This document shows positions 28,014 through 36,976 of a DNA stretch of 64,000 nucleotides, piece after piece (position 1 is the first letter of the stretch; the number at the start of each line of letters is the position of its first letter). This DNA is from Pseudovibrio sp. M1P-2-3. GTDB taxonomy: Bacteria; Pseudomonadota; Alphaproteobacteria; Rhizobiales; Stappiaceae. The position numbers and the translations under genes are program-made. Where the stretch lies: contig NZ_JARRCW010000001.1 of assembly GCF_031501865.1 (NCBI RefSeq), positions 3,121,001 to 3,185,000 of the forward strand, written 5' to 3'. The notes under the pieces were generated by a model that did no database searches, had not been told where the DNA came from, and saw only the letters and a program-made list of their open reading frames with translations.

Positions 28014-29591
28014 CTACATTTTATTTACATTCGCCGCCACTTTCTTGCGTTCTTCTTCCCACACCTGCAACCTTCTATAAATTGTTGAGGGGCTAACTTC
28101 CAAAGCTGCGGCGGCCTTAGGAATGCTCCCATTATTACTTCTAATTGCACGTTCGATAGTTAATCGTATGACTGTTTCCAACGGTAGGATATCCTCCCGC
28201 TCAGATCGAGCGTTCGGTTGCCTAACGCCGTCTTCTATATCTGCAAATTTTCGGTAGGGTTGAAGTGATAAACTGCCTTCAAAAATAGAGTGATCACACT
28301 GTGAAACAGTGGCTTCCTTTTTCGAGTATCTCTCACTTTGATAACTTTGGGTACTCCTTACATGAGAGCCACCAGCACCGTCTGTCTCTACCGGTAAATC
28401 AGTTTTCTGAGATGAAAAGAACATGTCCTCTGGCAACATATAATCATGCATGACCTCCCCGTCATTCAACACAACTGCATTCCGTATTGCATTTTGTAGC
28501 TGCCTAATATTTCCGGGCCATAAGTGCTGAGTTAACCGCCTCTTAGCTTCTTCACTGAAATCCAGAAACTTCTTTTGTTCCTCAATAGAAAATTTTCTAA
28601 GAAAGTATGCCCCAAGCAAAATCACATCACCGTGCCTTTCGCGTAAAGGAGGTAGGTTAATTGGGACAACATGCAGTCGATAATATAGATCTTCCCTGAA
28701 ACGTCCCTCAGCAATTTCTATTAGGGGGTCTCTATTTGTGGCACAAACAATCCTGACATCAGCCGATCGCAGTCTGTCCTCTCCAACTCTTTGCACTTGT
28801 TTTTCTTGAAGGAAACGAAGGAGTTTGGATTGTAAACCCAAGTCCATTTCACATACTTCATCCAAAAACAACGTACCTTTATCGGCGCAAAGGGCTGCCC
28901 CTTTTCTATCCGATGAAGCGCCAGTAAAGGCTCCTTTTATGTGTCCAAAAATTTCACTTTCCAAAAGGTCTTTGGGAATGGCGGCACAGTTTATGGTAAT
29001 AAATGGATGATGACTTCTTTTTGATGCTTTGTGGAGAGCTATGGCACACAGCTCTTTACCCGTACCACTTTCACCTCTTATAAAAACTGCTGCTGAACTT
29101 GGGGCTACACTTGTTAGTATTCTATAAACTTTTTGCATTTTCTCCGAGTTTCCAATTATATCGGAAAAAATACCGTCAGGTACCGTATTTTCTGCTTTAG
29201 CTTGGGCGTGTGTCAGGGAATATCTCTCAACAGCACTCTTTACAGTCGAGCGTAGTCTTTCAGCTGAAAAGGGCTTCATAATAAAATCAAAAGCACCCAT
29301 TCTCATAGCTTCGACAGCCAGTTTTACAGAGGCTTGTCCTGTAACTACAATGACCTCACTATTGATATTGGAAGCTTTTACTTCCCTTAGTATATCAAGG
29401 CCATACATATCAGGTAGGTTCACATCCAGAACAATAACTTCCGGCCTTTGCGATCGTAGTTCTTCAAGGGCGAGCTGACCAGTTCCTACTGTCGAAACGG
29501 AATATCCATCTGGGAGCAGGTAGGCTTTGTAAGCCTCCAATAGGGCATAGGTATCTTCAACCAATAGAATTTTTGACCATACCTTTGCCAT
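28014..29591 (-). CDS. NtrC-family sigma-54 activator (SypG-like)
   Basis: This 525-residue response regulator activates sigma-54 RNA polymerase. It has a receiver at 6-125 (phosphoacceptor Asp56 in VIVLDVNLPDMYG, Lys106), an AAA+ domain at about 145-385 (Walker A GESGTGKE 173-180, sigma-54-contacting GAFTGA 220-225, Walker B TLFLDEV) and a C-terminal Fis-type helix-turn-helix (IPKAAAALEVSPSTIYRRLQ). It is cotranscribed with the hybrid kinase upstream. Four sigma-54 sites in this window precede polysaccharide units, which makes it their likely activator, as SypG is for syp. The 3' end is 38 bases from the convergent Wzz gene. Confidence 0.93.
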   Translation of the reverse strand: MAKVWSKILLVEDTYALLEAYKAYLLPDGYSVSTVGTGQLALEELRSQRPEVIVLDVNLPDMYGLDILREVKASNINSEVIVVTGQASVKLAVEAMRMGAFDFIMKPFSAERLRSTVKSAVERYSLTHAQAKAENTVPDGIFSDIIGNSEKMQKVYRILTSVAPSSAAVFIRGESGTGKELCAIALHKASKRSHHPFITINCAAIPKDLLESEIFGHIKGAFTGASSDRKGAALCADKGTLFLDEVCEMDLGLQSKLLRFLQEKQVQRVGEDRLRSADVRIVCATNRDPLIEIAEGRFREDLYYRLHVVPINLPPLRERHGDVILLGAYFLRKFSIEEQKKFLDFSEEAKRRLTQHLWPGNIRQLQNAIRNAVVLNDGEVMHDYMLPEDMFFSSQKTDLPVETDGAGGSHVRSTQSYQSERYSKKEATVSQCDHSIFEGSLSLQPYRKFADIEDGVRQPNARSEREDILPLETVIRLTIERAIRSNNGSIPKAAAALEVSPSTIYRRLQVWEEERKKVAANVNKM

Positions 29592-29653
29592 ACAAATTAC
29601 CCACGCTCACTTGACTTGGCTGTCCTAAGCCAAACAAATAATAAGTACCCACT

Positions 29654-32600
29654 TTATAAAGACGCGCTCTTGGTCAATGGCGGAGGTCCTCCCAAAGGCT
29701 TTTCACGAAGTTCTTGAACTGATAGCTCTGCGATTTCTAGCAGTTCATCCACCAACTTCAAGGCACTATCGAGGTCAGTTTCAACTTCCAGAGAGCTGGC
29801 CAAACAAGATGCATCAATTGCTCCAAATTGAGAGAGAAGACCAGAGAACCTATGCGCAGTTTTTTGAAGTTCATCTAACTCCCTCTTGCTGGCATTCTCT
29901 TTTATTTGGCTAAATAATTCGTCAGCATTTTCAAAAAAAGTTGAAAGTAAGGACTTAAAAACATCTTCACCTACAGCTTCAACCATTTCCTCTATAGTTT
30001 CTCGGCTAAGATATGACCTCCCATTTTCAATAGAACCACCTACTGTACTAACAAAACTACCATTGTCTTTTTCATCACCTGAGAACTCGCTATTCTTTTG
30101 AGATATTAATTGATTTTCGTCCTCCGTTGGTAAGGCAAACACATCTGGTTGTTTTGTTTTACCTCCTTGGTCCTCATGTCCGCTTTGATTATCTGGAAGT
30201 ACAATACCGGATGCCATAGTGTTTAGATAATTTTCCGCACTCGCCTGACCACTCTTCTCAGAGGAGATAGCGTGAAGGAGTGTATCCAAATCACTCCAAC
30301 GAATTGGTTTCGTTAGATACCCAGAAAGGCCTGCAGAAAAAGCGGCTTGTTTGTCAGAATCCATTGCCTGTGCGGATAATGCAAATACCGGAATATCACA
30401 CTTTGGAGCCACCATTTTGCGGATATGACGTGTTGCAGTCATCCCGTCCATATTTGGCATTTGCATATCCATTATGATCAAGTCAAAATCTTGAGATAAC
30501 ATTGTGTCCACGGCCTGAGCTCCATCATCAACAGACACAACTGAATGCCCTCGTTTTTCTAGTGCGGTCTTAATAACCATTTGACTTGCTGGCGTATCTT
30601 CAGCCACCAACACCTTCAATCTACTAGATACTTCCGCATCAAGACCTTTACTTTCTCCAGTCTTACAGTCATGTTTTAAATCTGTTCCAGCCACAGAAAC
30701 ATGTGACGGCAGCCTACCTTCGTAGACCTTAGCGTGAATACGGAACCAGAATCTCGACCCGAAGCTCTCAACACTGCTAAAGCCAATGTCCCCATCCATT
30801 AAATCCACTAGTCGTTTACAGATAGAAAGCCCCAAGCCAGATCCGGAAGCGCTTTCAGCATTGTCAGTGGCTTTTCTCTCAAAAGGTTTAAAGATGTTCT
30901 TTTGAGCTTCCAGTGAAATACCCTGCCCAGTATCTGTAATAGTAAAACATAACTCCACAGTTTTTTCTGACGAACCAACTACCTCTATTTGAAGATGGAC
31001 ACTTCCTCTACTTGTATATTTCACTGCATTACTCATTAAATTGAGCAGTATCTGATATATTCGATCAGAATCCGAAATTATATTTTCAGGAGTACCTTTA
31101 AAGATGTCTACACTGATTTCGAGGGGCTTGGAACCAGCAATGACTTTCACGACATCAACGCAACTGTCTATCATCCTGACCAAATTGAATGGCTTAGCCT
31201 CTAGCTTGATTTTACCAGATTCCAACTTAGAAAAATCCAGAATATCACTAATCAAAGATAGTAGTCTTTGAGAGGCTTCTTCAATCCCAATAATAAACTG
31301 ACGGTTTTCACCTTTGAGGTCACCTCCTAGCAGAAGCCCAGCAAAACCAATAATCGCATTCATTGGAGTACGAATTTCATGGGACATGACCGCCAGAAAC
31401 TCAGACTTTGCACGGCTGGCAGCTTGGGCTTCTTCTGCAAGATCCCTCAAACGAAGAGCTTGCTCTTCAAGTGTACTATTGGCTTCCTGTATATCTAGAG
31501 CTTGTCTTTTGGCCTCCGATATATCAGTTAGAATACTGACCGTACCAGCGTTGCGGGTAGATTTTGAAGAAACCAGAAGCCAACGCCCGTCAATGGTTTG
31601 CTCCTCATATCGCACCATTGAAGAAGGATCATTTTCTTTCTCCTTTCGCCTAACCAAACGAGAGGAAACAAAGTCATCTTCATCTAACCCTTCCGTATTG
31701 AAAGTTCCACTAAGGTACATATAGCGGAGAACCTGCTCATAGCTAATTCCCGTAGATATATTATCTCTAAGCTGCTGGAAAAGCCCTTTAAATCTGCTGT
31801 TACATAAAACCAGCTTATCTTCTTCATCGAAAAGAACAAAACACTCATTTAAGCTTTCTACGGCACCAAAAAGGGTTTCTCTCGCTTTTTCCGCCTGTTC
31901 AGCAAGCGTTGTCAGATCAACTGCCTGTGCTTCAAGAATGGATTGAGCTTCTTGTAAAGCCGCTTCCCGTTTTTTTAGCTGACTAATATCGGTTTGAATG
32001 CTAACTGTACGACCATCTTCCGTTCTCCGGTCTGAAACTTTAATCCACCGGCCATCAGATAATCGGGTTTCATAGGATGAGGATTTATTTTTTCTTTCAG
32101 CAAGCCTTCTTGTCAACCAGCTCTCTGTTCTATCCTCTTCCAGCAGGAACTCACCATTTTCCAACCCATACCTTAAGCAACTTATGAAGTTAGACCCCGG
32201 AGCCATAACCTGCGACATGACAGGGTGATCATTCAAAAAACGTTGATTGCACAAAATGATGTCATCTTCTTCATCACACAGGAGAAACCCCTCATTTAAG
32301 CTCTCGACAGCATCAACCAGTTGTTGCCGGGCCTCATCCGTATTCTTTTGTGCGTCCAGAGTTTCCCTCAAAAGTCGCAGAGTTCGTACCTCTGAATAGA
32401 CAAGGGAAATCATCAGTCCCAAAAGGGAAACCATGCCCAGCGCCCCAAAGAGAAAAACTCGGTTGAGCAGGGATTCAAGGTTGTCCCTGACACGCAATCG
32501 ACTTTCGGTGTCCTGCCTTAAACTTGCGAGAGTGATGCTTCTAAGCTTTTCCTCAAAGGGATCGAAAAGACTGCGGATTTCTTTGTAAGCTTTCTTATTT

Positions 32601-33007
32601 TCTGGGGTTACCTGCTTCACAAGAGGTTCTGCCTGAGCAATGGCCTTACTCAAACCATCCACGGTTCCAGAAAATCCAGTTTCCTCTTGCTCTGCACTTT
32701 GATCATGACTTTTCTTGAACAGGTTCACTCTACTCCACAAAACATCAAAGCGGAGAGTGACGCTATTGCGACTAACGTTGTCAACTTGCATCATATAGGC
32801 ATCTAAGGCATTCAAAAAACGATTAAATTCAATCTCTGTCTGTGCAGAGGACCAAACTCTATTGTCCGAAACTGACTGCCTGAGTTTGGCTTCATTATCT
32901 GCATATCTTAAAGCCGAAATCGCAGCGAGAGATATCAAAAGGATAAACAGGACAAACAAGACTAGTATTGCCGCACGGGATCGGAGAGAAAATTGCCGTA
33001 CCATCAA
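29654..33007 (-). CDS. Hybrid histidine kinase with receiver and HPt domains (SypF/RscS-like)
   Basis: This 1117-residue inner-membrane sensor has a membrane segment at 13-33, a helical periplasmic region 34-182, a membrane segment at 183-203, two PAS-like domains (about 228-345 and 378-500, both starting AVESLNE), HisKA with His543 (AVMSHEIRTPMN), HATPase 585-765 (N box LLNLMSNAVKYT, SGLGLSIC), a receiver with Asp847 (IIMDMQMPNMDG) and a C-terminal HPt with His1052 (TAHRFSGLLSQFGA). All phosphorelay residues are present. It is probably cotranscribed with the sigma-54 activator and should feed phosphate through its HPt to that activator and perhaps to the SypE-like receiver. The signal is unknown. 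Confidence 0.93.
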   Translation of the reverse strand: MMVRQFSLRSRAAILVLFVLFILLISLAAISALRYADNEAKLRQSVSDNRVWSSAQTEIEFNRFLNALDAYMMQVDNVSRNSVTLRFDVLWSRVNLFKKSHDQSAEQEETGFSGTVDGLSKAIAQAEPLVKQVTPENKKAYKEIRSLFDPFEEKLRSITLASLRQDTESRLRVRDNLESLLNRVFLFGALGMVSLLGLMISLVYSEVRTLRLLRETLDAQKNTDEARQQLVDAVESLNEGFLLCDEEDDIILCNQRFLNDHPVMSQVMAPGSNFISCLRYGLENGEFLLEEDRTESWLTRRLAERKNKSSSYETRLSDGRWIKVSDRRTEDGRTVSIQTDISQLKKREAALQEAQSILEAQAVDLTTLAEQAEKARETLFGAVESLNECFVLFDEEDKLVLCNSRFKGLFQQLRDNISTGISYEQVLRYMYLSGTFNTEGLDEDDFVSSRLVRRKEKENDPSSMVRYEEQTIDGRWLLVSSKSTRNAGTVSILTDISEAKRQALDIQEANSTLEEQALRLRDLAEEAQAASRAKSEFLAVMSHEIRTPMNAIIGFAGLLLGGDLKGENRQFIIGIEEASQRLLSLISDILDFSKLESGKIKLEAKPFNLVRMIDSCVDVVKVIAGSKPLEISVDIFKGTPENIISDSDRIYQILLNLMSNAVKYTSRGSVHLQIEVVGSSEKTVELCFTITDTGQGISLEAQKNIFKPFERKATDNAESASGSGLGLSICKRLVDLMDGDIGFSSVESFGSRFWFRIHAKVYEGRLPSHVSVAGTDLKHDCKTGESKGLDAEVSSRLKVLVAEDTPASQMVIKTALEKRGHSVVSVDDGAQAVDTMLSQDFDLIIMDMQMPNMDGMTATRHIRKMVAPKCDIPVFALSAQAMDSDKQAAFSAGLSGYLTKPIRWSDLDTLLHAISSEKSGQASAENYLNTMASGIVLPDNQSGHEDQGGKTKQPDVFALPTEDENQLISQKNSEFSGDEKDNGSFVSTVGGSIENGRSYLSRETIEEMVEAVGEDVFKSLLSTFFENADELFSQIKENASKRELDELQKTAHRFSGLLSQFGAIDASCLASSLEVETDLDSALKLVDELLEIAELSVQELREKPLGGPPPLTKSASL

Positions 33008-33118
33008 AGCTTAACTCCTTGAATACCTCGAGCAGTGCTTGGCAGGAACCAAGCGAGAAACCGGCAGTTATAACTCAAGTTAACTTCAGGCTACTAAACA
33101 AAACCGGCGGTAGCCGCT

Positions 33119-34924
33119 TTACTGTCCTTTTCCTGTAACCATAACAATTACTGTTCTCAAAATTATTGAGAGGTCTGTCTTGAACCAATCTACCGGCTTT
33201 ACCAAACGCATTGCATAGACGTGATCATGCATAACCTTTGACCGAACATCCTCGATATCTTCATCATACCCCTGCTCAACCTGGGCTAGCCCTGTAATTC
33301 CCGGCCTAAGCCCGTAAGTTCGCTCAATATAAAAGGGTATTTCATCTTCCAGTTTTTCGAAGAATGCCGGACGTTCCGGTCTAGGGCCAACAATTGACAT
33401 ATCTCCCAGCAGAACATTGAGACATTGCGGCAGTTCATCAATGCGGGTTTTCCTCATAAACCGTCCAAAACGTGTGGCCCGAGGATCATTCTTTTTTGCC
33501 CATTGTGCTCCACTTTTTTCGGCATCGACATGCATGGTTCTAAACTTCTTCAAGAGAAAGAGTTTAGTCTCCGTAGGAGTTCTTTCGCCAACACGAAATT
33601 GCCGGTAAATTATGGGGCCTGGGGAGTCCAGTTTGATTATTATGGCAATTGGAACGTAAAGTATGATCATTACAACAAATGCTGCTGTGCCACACGTAAC
33701 GTCCAAAGCACGTTTTCCAAACCGGGAGAGAGGGTGAATGTAGTCAGGCTCGCCCGAGTTATCAGCGGCGCGCCGCCATGGCCCCTGCCTGCCCAAAAAA
33801 AGACGAATAATCCCTAAAAGAGATGCTGTCTGACCTCCAATAGCATAACCGACTACAGATAAAGGTTTCAGAAGTTTGGGAGGCTTTTGATGTGTAAAAG
33901 CTTCATAGGTATTAACAGCCAAACTACTTACCACTGCAAGAGTGACGGCCATTGCAAACGGATTTCCCTGAAACGCCCAAAACACACAGGCAATAATAAA
34001 CATGATAAGGAGTATGGGAACAAAGGCCCTAAGTCCTTTTCCCGAAAGGAAAATAAGCGCCATATAAGGGTTCGTTGGTTTGGCCAGCTTCCAAAGCCAT
34101 ACGACCTGCTGCAGATTACCCGCACCTATCCTCATCCTGCGACGAAGATCCGTTCCTCTACTTGCTTTTTCTGTTTCTATGGCCTGAATGTCCGTATCGT
34201 AGACAGACCGGTAGCCTTGTTCGACGATCCGCATAGGAATAATAACATCATCGTTGATTGTCTCTATTGGAAGAGTATCCCAAAGCGACCTTCTAAAAGC
34301 ATAGAATGCACCATGGGCACCAAAGGGAGATGCAAGAGCCCCTTCAGCCTCCTTGACCCAAGTCTGATAGGCCCAGTAACTCAGCTCACCTGTATCACCC
34401 GATTGCAATTTGTAGGTGCCGCATACAACCCCTACTCCAGTCTTAGAAAAGTTATCGGCAACCCGCCAGAGCGCCTCTTTATTAACCGTTGCAGATACAT
34501 CGGTTAAAATGACAATTTCCGCCGAACTATTGGGCACGGCTTCATTAAGAACTGCTATTTTTCCGCGATTAAGATGGCGGTGGACAAAGTTAAACCTCTT
34601 CCGATCCAGAACTTTTTCATCCAAAGTCGCTAATGCCACTTCATAGGTATTGTCCGTGCAGCCATCAAAAATAAACGTATATTTTATCTTTTCTGCGGGA
34701 TACTCCAACTCATTACAATTTAAAAGTTTTTCCTCAATATCTGCGGCCTCATTATAAGCGGGAATAATGACTTCAATACTTGGTGCCTCGGTAATTGACA
34801 GGTGCTTGGGGGATGAGTGTGCTTTTGGCTTTTTATTCGCCAAGTGCTTGAGTATCCAAGGATACGCTAGGCCATGATAGGCCAACAACGCACCTGAGGA
34901 GATGGCAAAAAACTCAGGCCCCAT
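33119..34924 (-). CDS. Fusion of GT2 glycosyltransferase and initiating sugar transferase (SypQ-SypR-like)
   Basis: This 601-residue membrane protein joins two enzymes. Residues 50-290 are a processive-type GT2 domain (VEVIIPAYNEAADIEEKLL, TFIFDGCTDNT, VILTDVSA, LRRRMRIGAGNLQQ), followed by membrane segments (about 295-350). Residues 400-601 are a bacterial sugar transferase of the WcaJ/WbaP type (KRALDVTCG, SPGPIIYRQFRVG, LLKKFRTM, RKTRIDELPQCLNVLLGDMS, VGPRPERP, YGLRPGITGLAQV). The latter should put the first sugar-phosphate on undecaprenyl phosphate. In Vibrio fischeri these activities are the separate neighbours SypQ and SypR. The start overlaps the upstream GT4 stop by 11 bases. Confidence 0.9.
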   Translation of the reverse strand: MGPEFFAISSGALLAYHGLAYPWILKHLANKKPKAHSSPKHLSITEAPSIEVIIPAYNEAADIEEKLLNCNELEYPAEKIKYTFIFDGCTDNTYEVALATLDEKVLDRKRFNFVHRHLNRGKIAVLNEAVPNSSAEIVILTDVSATVNKEALWRVADNFSKTGVGVVCGTYKLQSGDTGELSYWAYQTWVKEAEGALASPFGAHGAFYAFRRSLWDTLPIETINDDVIIPMRIVEQGYRSVYDTDIQAIETEKASRGTDLRRRMRIGAGNLQQVVWLWKLAKPTNPYMALIFLSGKGLRAFVPILLIMFIIACVFWAFQGNPFAMAVTLAVVSSLAVNTYEAFTHQKPPKLLKPLSVVGYAIGGQTASLLGIIRLFLGRQGPWRRAADNSGEPDYIHPLSRFGKRALDVTCGTAAFVVMIILYVPIAIIIKLDSPGPIIYRQFRVGERTPTETKLFLLKKFRTMHVDAEKSGAQWAKKNDPRATRFGRFMRKTRIDELPQCLNVLLGDMSIVGPRPERPAFFEKLEDEIPFYIERTYGLRPGITGLAQVEQGYDEDIEDVRSKVMHDHVYAMRLVKPVDWFKTDLSIILRTVIVMVTGKGQ

Positions 34925-36011
34925 ACTCTACTCCATTTGATAGCTTTTCATAGGCGTTTAGCGTCGTCTTCCAAGAAAACTCTCGTTCAACGAACTGTCT
35001 CGGGCTGATACTTGAAGGATTTGCCAAGCATTCAGTGAGAGCATCAGCTAGTGCCTCCGGATTATCTGGAGGCACTAACCTACCGGTTTCATTACATAAC
35101 CCATCACAGTTCGCCCCAACATCTGTGGCAACAACCGGAATACTCGCGGATTGCGCCTCTATAATTGACAGAGGCAGTCCCTCATTACGGGATGGTAGGG
35201 CAAAAACATCAAAGGCAGGATAAAGAGTTTCGATTTCAGAAAGATTTCCTAGAAAATAAACTCGATCCTCAAGGCCCTCATCTATTGTTAGTTGTTTTAG
35301 CTCCCGTTTTTGCGTTCCATCTCCTGCTACAGCAATACAGACTTTTTCAGGGAGATACCCCAACGCCTTGATGAGGATATCAAAGCCCTTCACGTTCTCC
35401 AGGCGACCTACACCTCCGATCACGACCATATTCTTTGGCAACCCAAATTTTGAACGAGCATCCTCTGAACTTCTTGGAATAAACTTGGACGTATCGACAC
35501 CGTTGGGAATAACGGCAATTTCTTTGTTGCCTGTAATTTCTGAGACCTTCTTGGCCACAGACCGGCTGACTGCCATCAAGTGAGGTTTAGTCAATTGGCA
35601 AGTCATGACTGTTAGGAATCTTTGCCTGCTATCATCCAAGTGCCAAGCATCATGCTCAATGTGTGCAACTATCGGCACCCTTGCCAAGCGCGCAGCAGTC
35701 GTTCCGTACAAAAGTGGCCCAATATGATGGGTAACGACGAGATTAGGGGCAAGTTCCTTCAGTTTCTTCCGTAATCGAAATATCAATGCCGGATCAAGCC
35801 CACCTTTTTTATCAAAGGAGTAGAAGTTACCATCTAAAAGGTTTTGGTGAAGGCTTGTCTCTCCATTATTTGAGGCTGTCTTTTGAATTTCCGGAGTTTC
35901 CAAGGAAAAAATGTATACAGGCTCCCTGCACTCATCCGCCAACCGGCGTACAAGAAGTTCTATTCCGCCAGGGGCCATTTTTTGCACAATGTGAATGGTC
36001 GGCTTTTGCAT
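34914..36011 (-). CDS. Family 4 glycosyltransferase (second operon)
   Basis: This 365-residue GT-B enzyme starts IHIVQKMAPGGIELLVRRLA, has VTHHIGPLLYGTTAARLARVP, the donor-domain strand VIGGVGRLENVKGFDILIKA and the E-x7-E motif in PSRNEGLPLSIIEAQSA. It is a retaining transferase acting on the polysaccharide repeat unit. It is the first gene of a two-gene unit with the GT2-sugar transferase fusion, headed by the minus-strand sigma-54 site at 36086-36103. Sugar specificity is not evident. Confidence 0.9.
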   Translation of the reverse strand: MQKPTIHIVQKMAPGGIELLVRRLADECREPVYIFSLETPEIQKTASNNGETSLHQNLLDGNFYSFDKKGGLDPALIFRLRKKLKELAPNLVVTHHIGPLLYGTTAARLARVPIVAHIEHDAWHLDDSRQRFLTVMTCQLTKPHLMAVSRSVAKKVSEITGNKEIAVIPNGVDTSKFIPRSSEDARSKFGLPKNMVVIGGVGRLENVKGFDILIKALGYLPEKVCIAVAGDGTQKRELKQLTIDEGLEDRVYFLGNLSEIETLYPAFDVFALPSRNEGLPLSIIEAQSASIPVVATDVGANCDGLCNETGRLVPPDNPEALADALTECLANPSSISPRQFVEREFSWKTTLNAYEKLSNGVEYGA

Positions 36012-36085
36012 TCCAGTTGATATGCCCGCAGTTCCACTAGGGTTGTCACCGTCCTGACAAAGGACTTTGTTTTCTTTGAGGGTAT

Positions 36086-36103
36086 ACGCAACCTATGTGC
36101 CAC
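36086..36103 (-). promoter_or_regulatory. Sigma-54 promoter (minus strand) of the GT4/sugar transferase unit
   Basis: On the minus strand the sequence reads GTGGCACATAGGTTGCGT, matching TGGCAC-N5-TTGC. The -24 GG is at 36101-36100 and the -12 GC at 36089-36088, with exactly 10 bases between. The predicted start is near 36076, about 65 bases before the ATG at 36011. Confidence 0.8.
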
Positions 36104-36227
36104 TAACGCAGCTTTAACAGCTCTGGATTTATTGGAATGGACCATCAAAATCTTTGCAATTTGCGAAAACTTCTTTGCGTTTCTGGCAAAGGCATATCCT
36201 CTAACCTCAAAAAGCAAGAGGTGAAGA

Positions 36228-36243
36228 AGGCACGTGACTTGCT
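36228..36243 (+). promoter_or_regulatory. Sigma-54 promoter of the STAS-exporter operon
   Basis: AGGCACGTGACTTGCT carries GG (36229-36230) and GC (36241-36242) with 10-base spacing, and the full GGCACG and TTGC consensus halves. The predicted start is near 36254, 57 bases before the STAS gene. Together with the minus-strand site at 36086-36103 it bounds a 125-base segment that probably holds the activator-binding sites. Confidence 0.8.
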
Positions 36244-36310
36244 TCATAATCAGAACTCGACTCATCCTGTCCATACTGGATGGAAGGTGGCAGCTCTGGA
36301 GATTTTAAGT

Positions 36311-36598
36311 ATGGCGACTCTGATGCAAATGCCGAAAGATATGGATGCGGCAGAAATGGATCGTCTTCGGGCCCAATTTGATGACTTTGCTCAGTCCCGT
36401 GAAGACGTAGAACTGGATTTGGCGGAAACCACGTTTATAGATTCATCTGGCATCGGAGCAATTGTCTTCCTGTACAAAAGATTAAGCGTAACGGGAAAGA
36501 AGCTGAAACTTATAAATGTTTCAGGACAACCATTCAAATTGCTGAAGCACCTAAAAATGACTGATATTATTTCAAGCGAGGGCGGCGCTGCCGCGTAA
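36311..36598 (+). CDS. STAS-domain anti-sigma-factor-antagonist-like protein (SypA-like)
   Basis: This is a single STAS domain of 95 residues. The phosphorylation-site motif TFIDSSGIGAIVFL is intact, with Ser45/Ser46 the candidate target of the SypE-like kinase/phosphatase encoded at 15515. In Vibrio fischeri the unphosphorylated STAS protein SypA is needed for biofilm formation. The frame is open to 36137, but the sigma-54 promoter lies at 36228, so only starts after about 36254 are usable. ATG 36311 has CTGGAG 10 bases upstream. It is the first gene of the exporter operon, as sypA is first in syp. Confidence 0.88.
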   Translation: MATLMQMPKDMDAAEMDRLRAQFDDFAQSREDVELDLAETTFIDSSGIGAIVFLYKRLSVTGKKLKLINVSGQPFKLLKHLKMTDIISSEGGAAA

Positions 36599-36607
36599 AA
36601 AACATTC

Positions 36608-36976
36608 ATGAGAGGGATTTATTTTCCTTTCAGCTCCCTGTGTGTTTTAGGGCTCTGTTACATTTTGAGTAGCTGTACATGGTGGCCAGACCATGGGACC
36701 GGAGGCGCTGCAGAACGTTATCCTTCGGACCAAAGGGCTGTACGCGCATTCGAAGTCATGCTTGCAGATCTGGAACGCAGGGGCGCAGAGCAAGTCGCCC
36801 CTGCGGCATTAGAAGAAACCCGCCTAACACTTATTAGAGTAAAGAGAGAAGCCGCAGGCGGACTTGGCTATGATGCCGAAGAAGACATGGCAGAGTTATG
36901 GTTCAGGATCCAGTCACTTGAGGATAAGCTCAACCGAGCGCACTCACTAAATAAGGGTGCGACAAGTGGGCCATAG
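36608..36976 (+). CDS. Small lipoprotein, DUF4398-like
   Basis: This 122-residue protein has a lipoprotein signal peptide (FPFSSLCVLGLCYILSSC, lipobox LSSC at about residue 22) and then a helical region (AVRAFEVMLADLERRGAEQVA followed by PAALEETRLTLIRVKREA). That region resembles the DUF4398-type segment often found ahead of OmpA domains. There is no OmpA domain here. It occupies the place of sypB, an OmpA-family lipoprotein gene, between the STAS gene and the exporter gene. The start is 9 bases after the STAS stop, and the end overlaps the exporter start. Confidence 0.65.
   Translation: MRGIYFPFSSLCVLGLCYILSSCTWWPDHGTGGAAERYPSDQRAVRAFEVMLADLERRGAEQVAPAALEETRLTLIRVKREAAGGLGYDAEEDMAELWFRIQSLEDKLNRAHSLNKGATSGP

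Noticed and set aside
33037-33050. Minus-strand GG-N10-GC upstream of the hybrid kinase gene
   Set aside because: The halves read TGGTTC and AAGC, a poor match to TGGCAC and TTGC.
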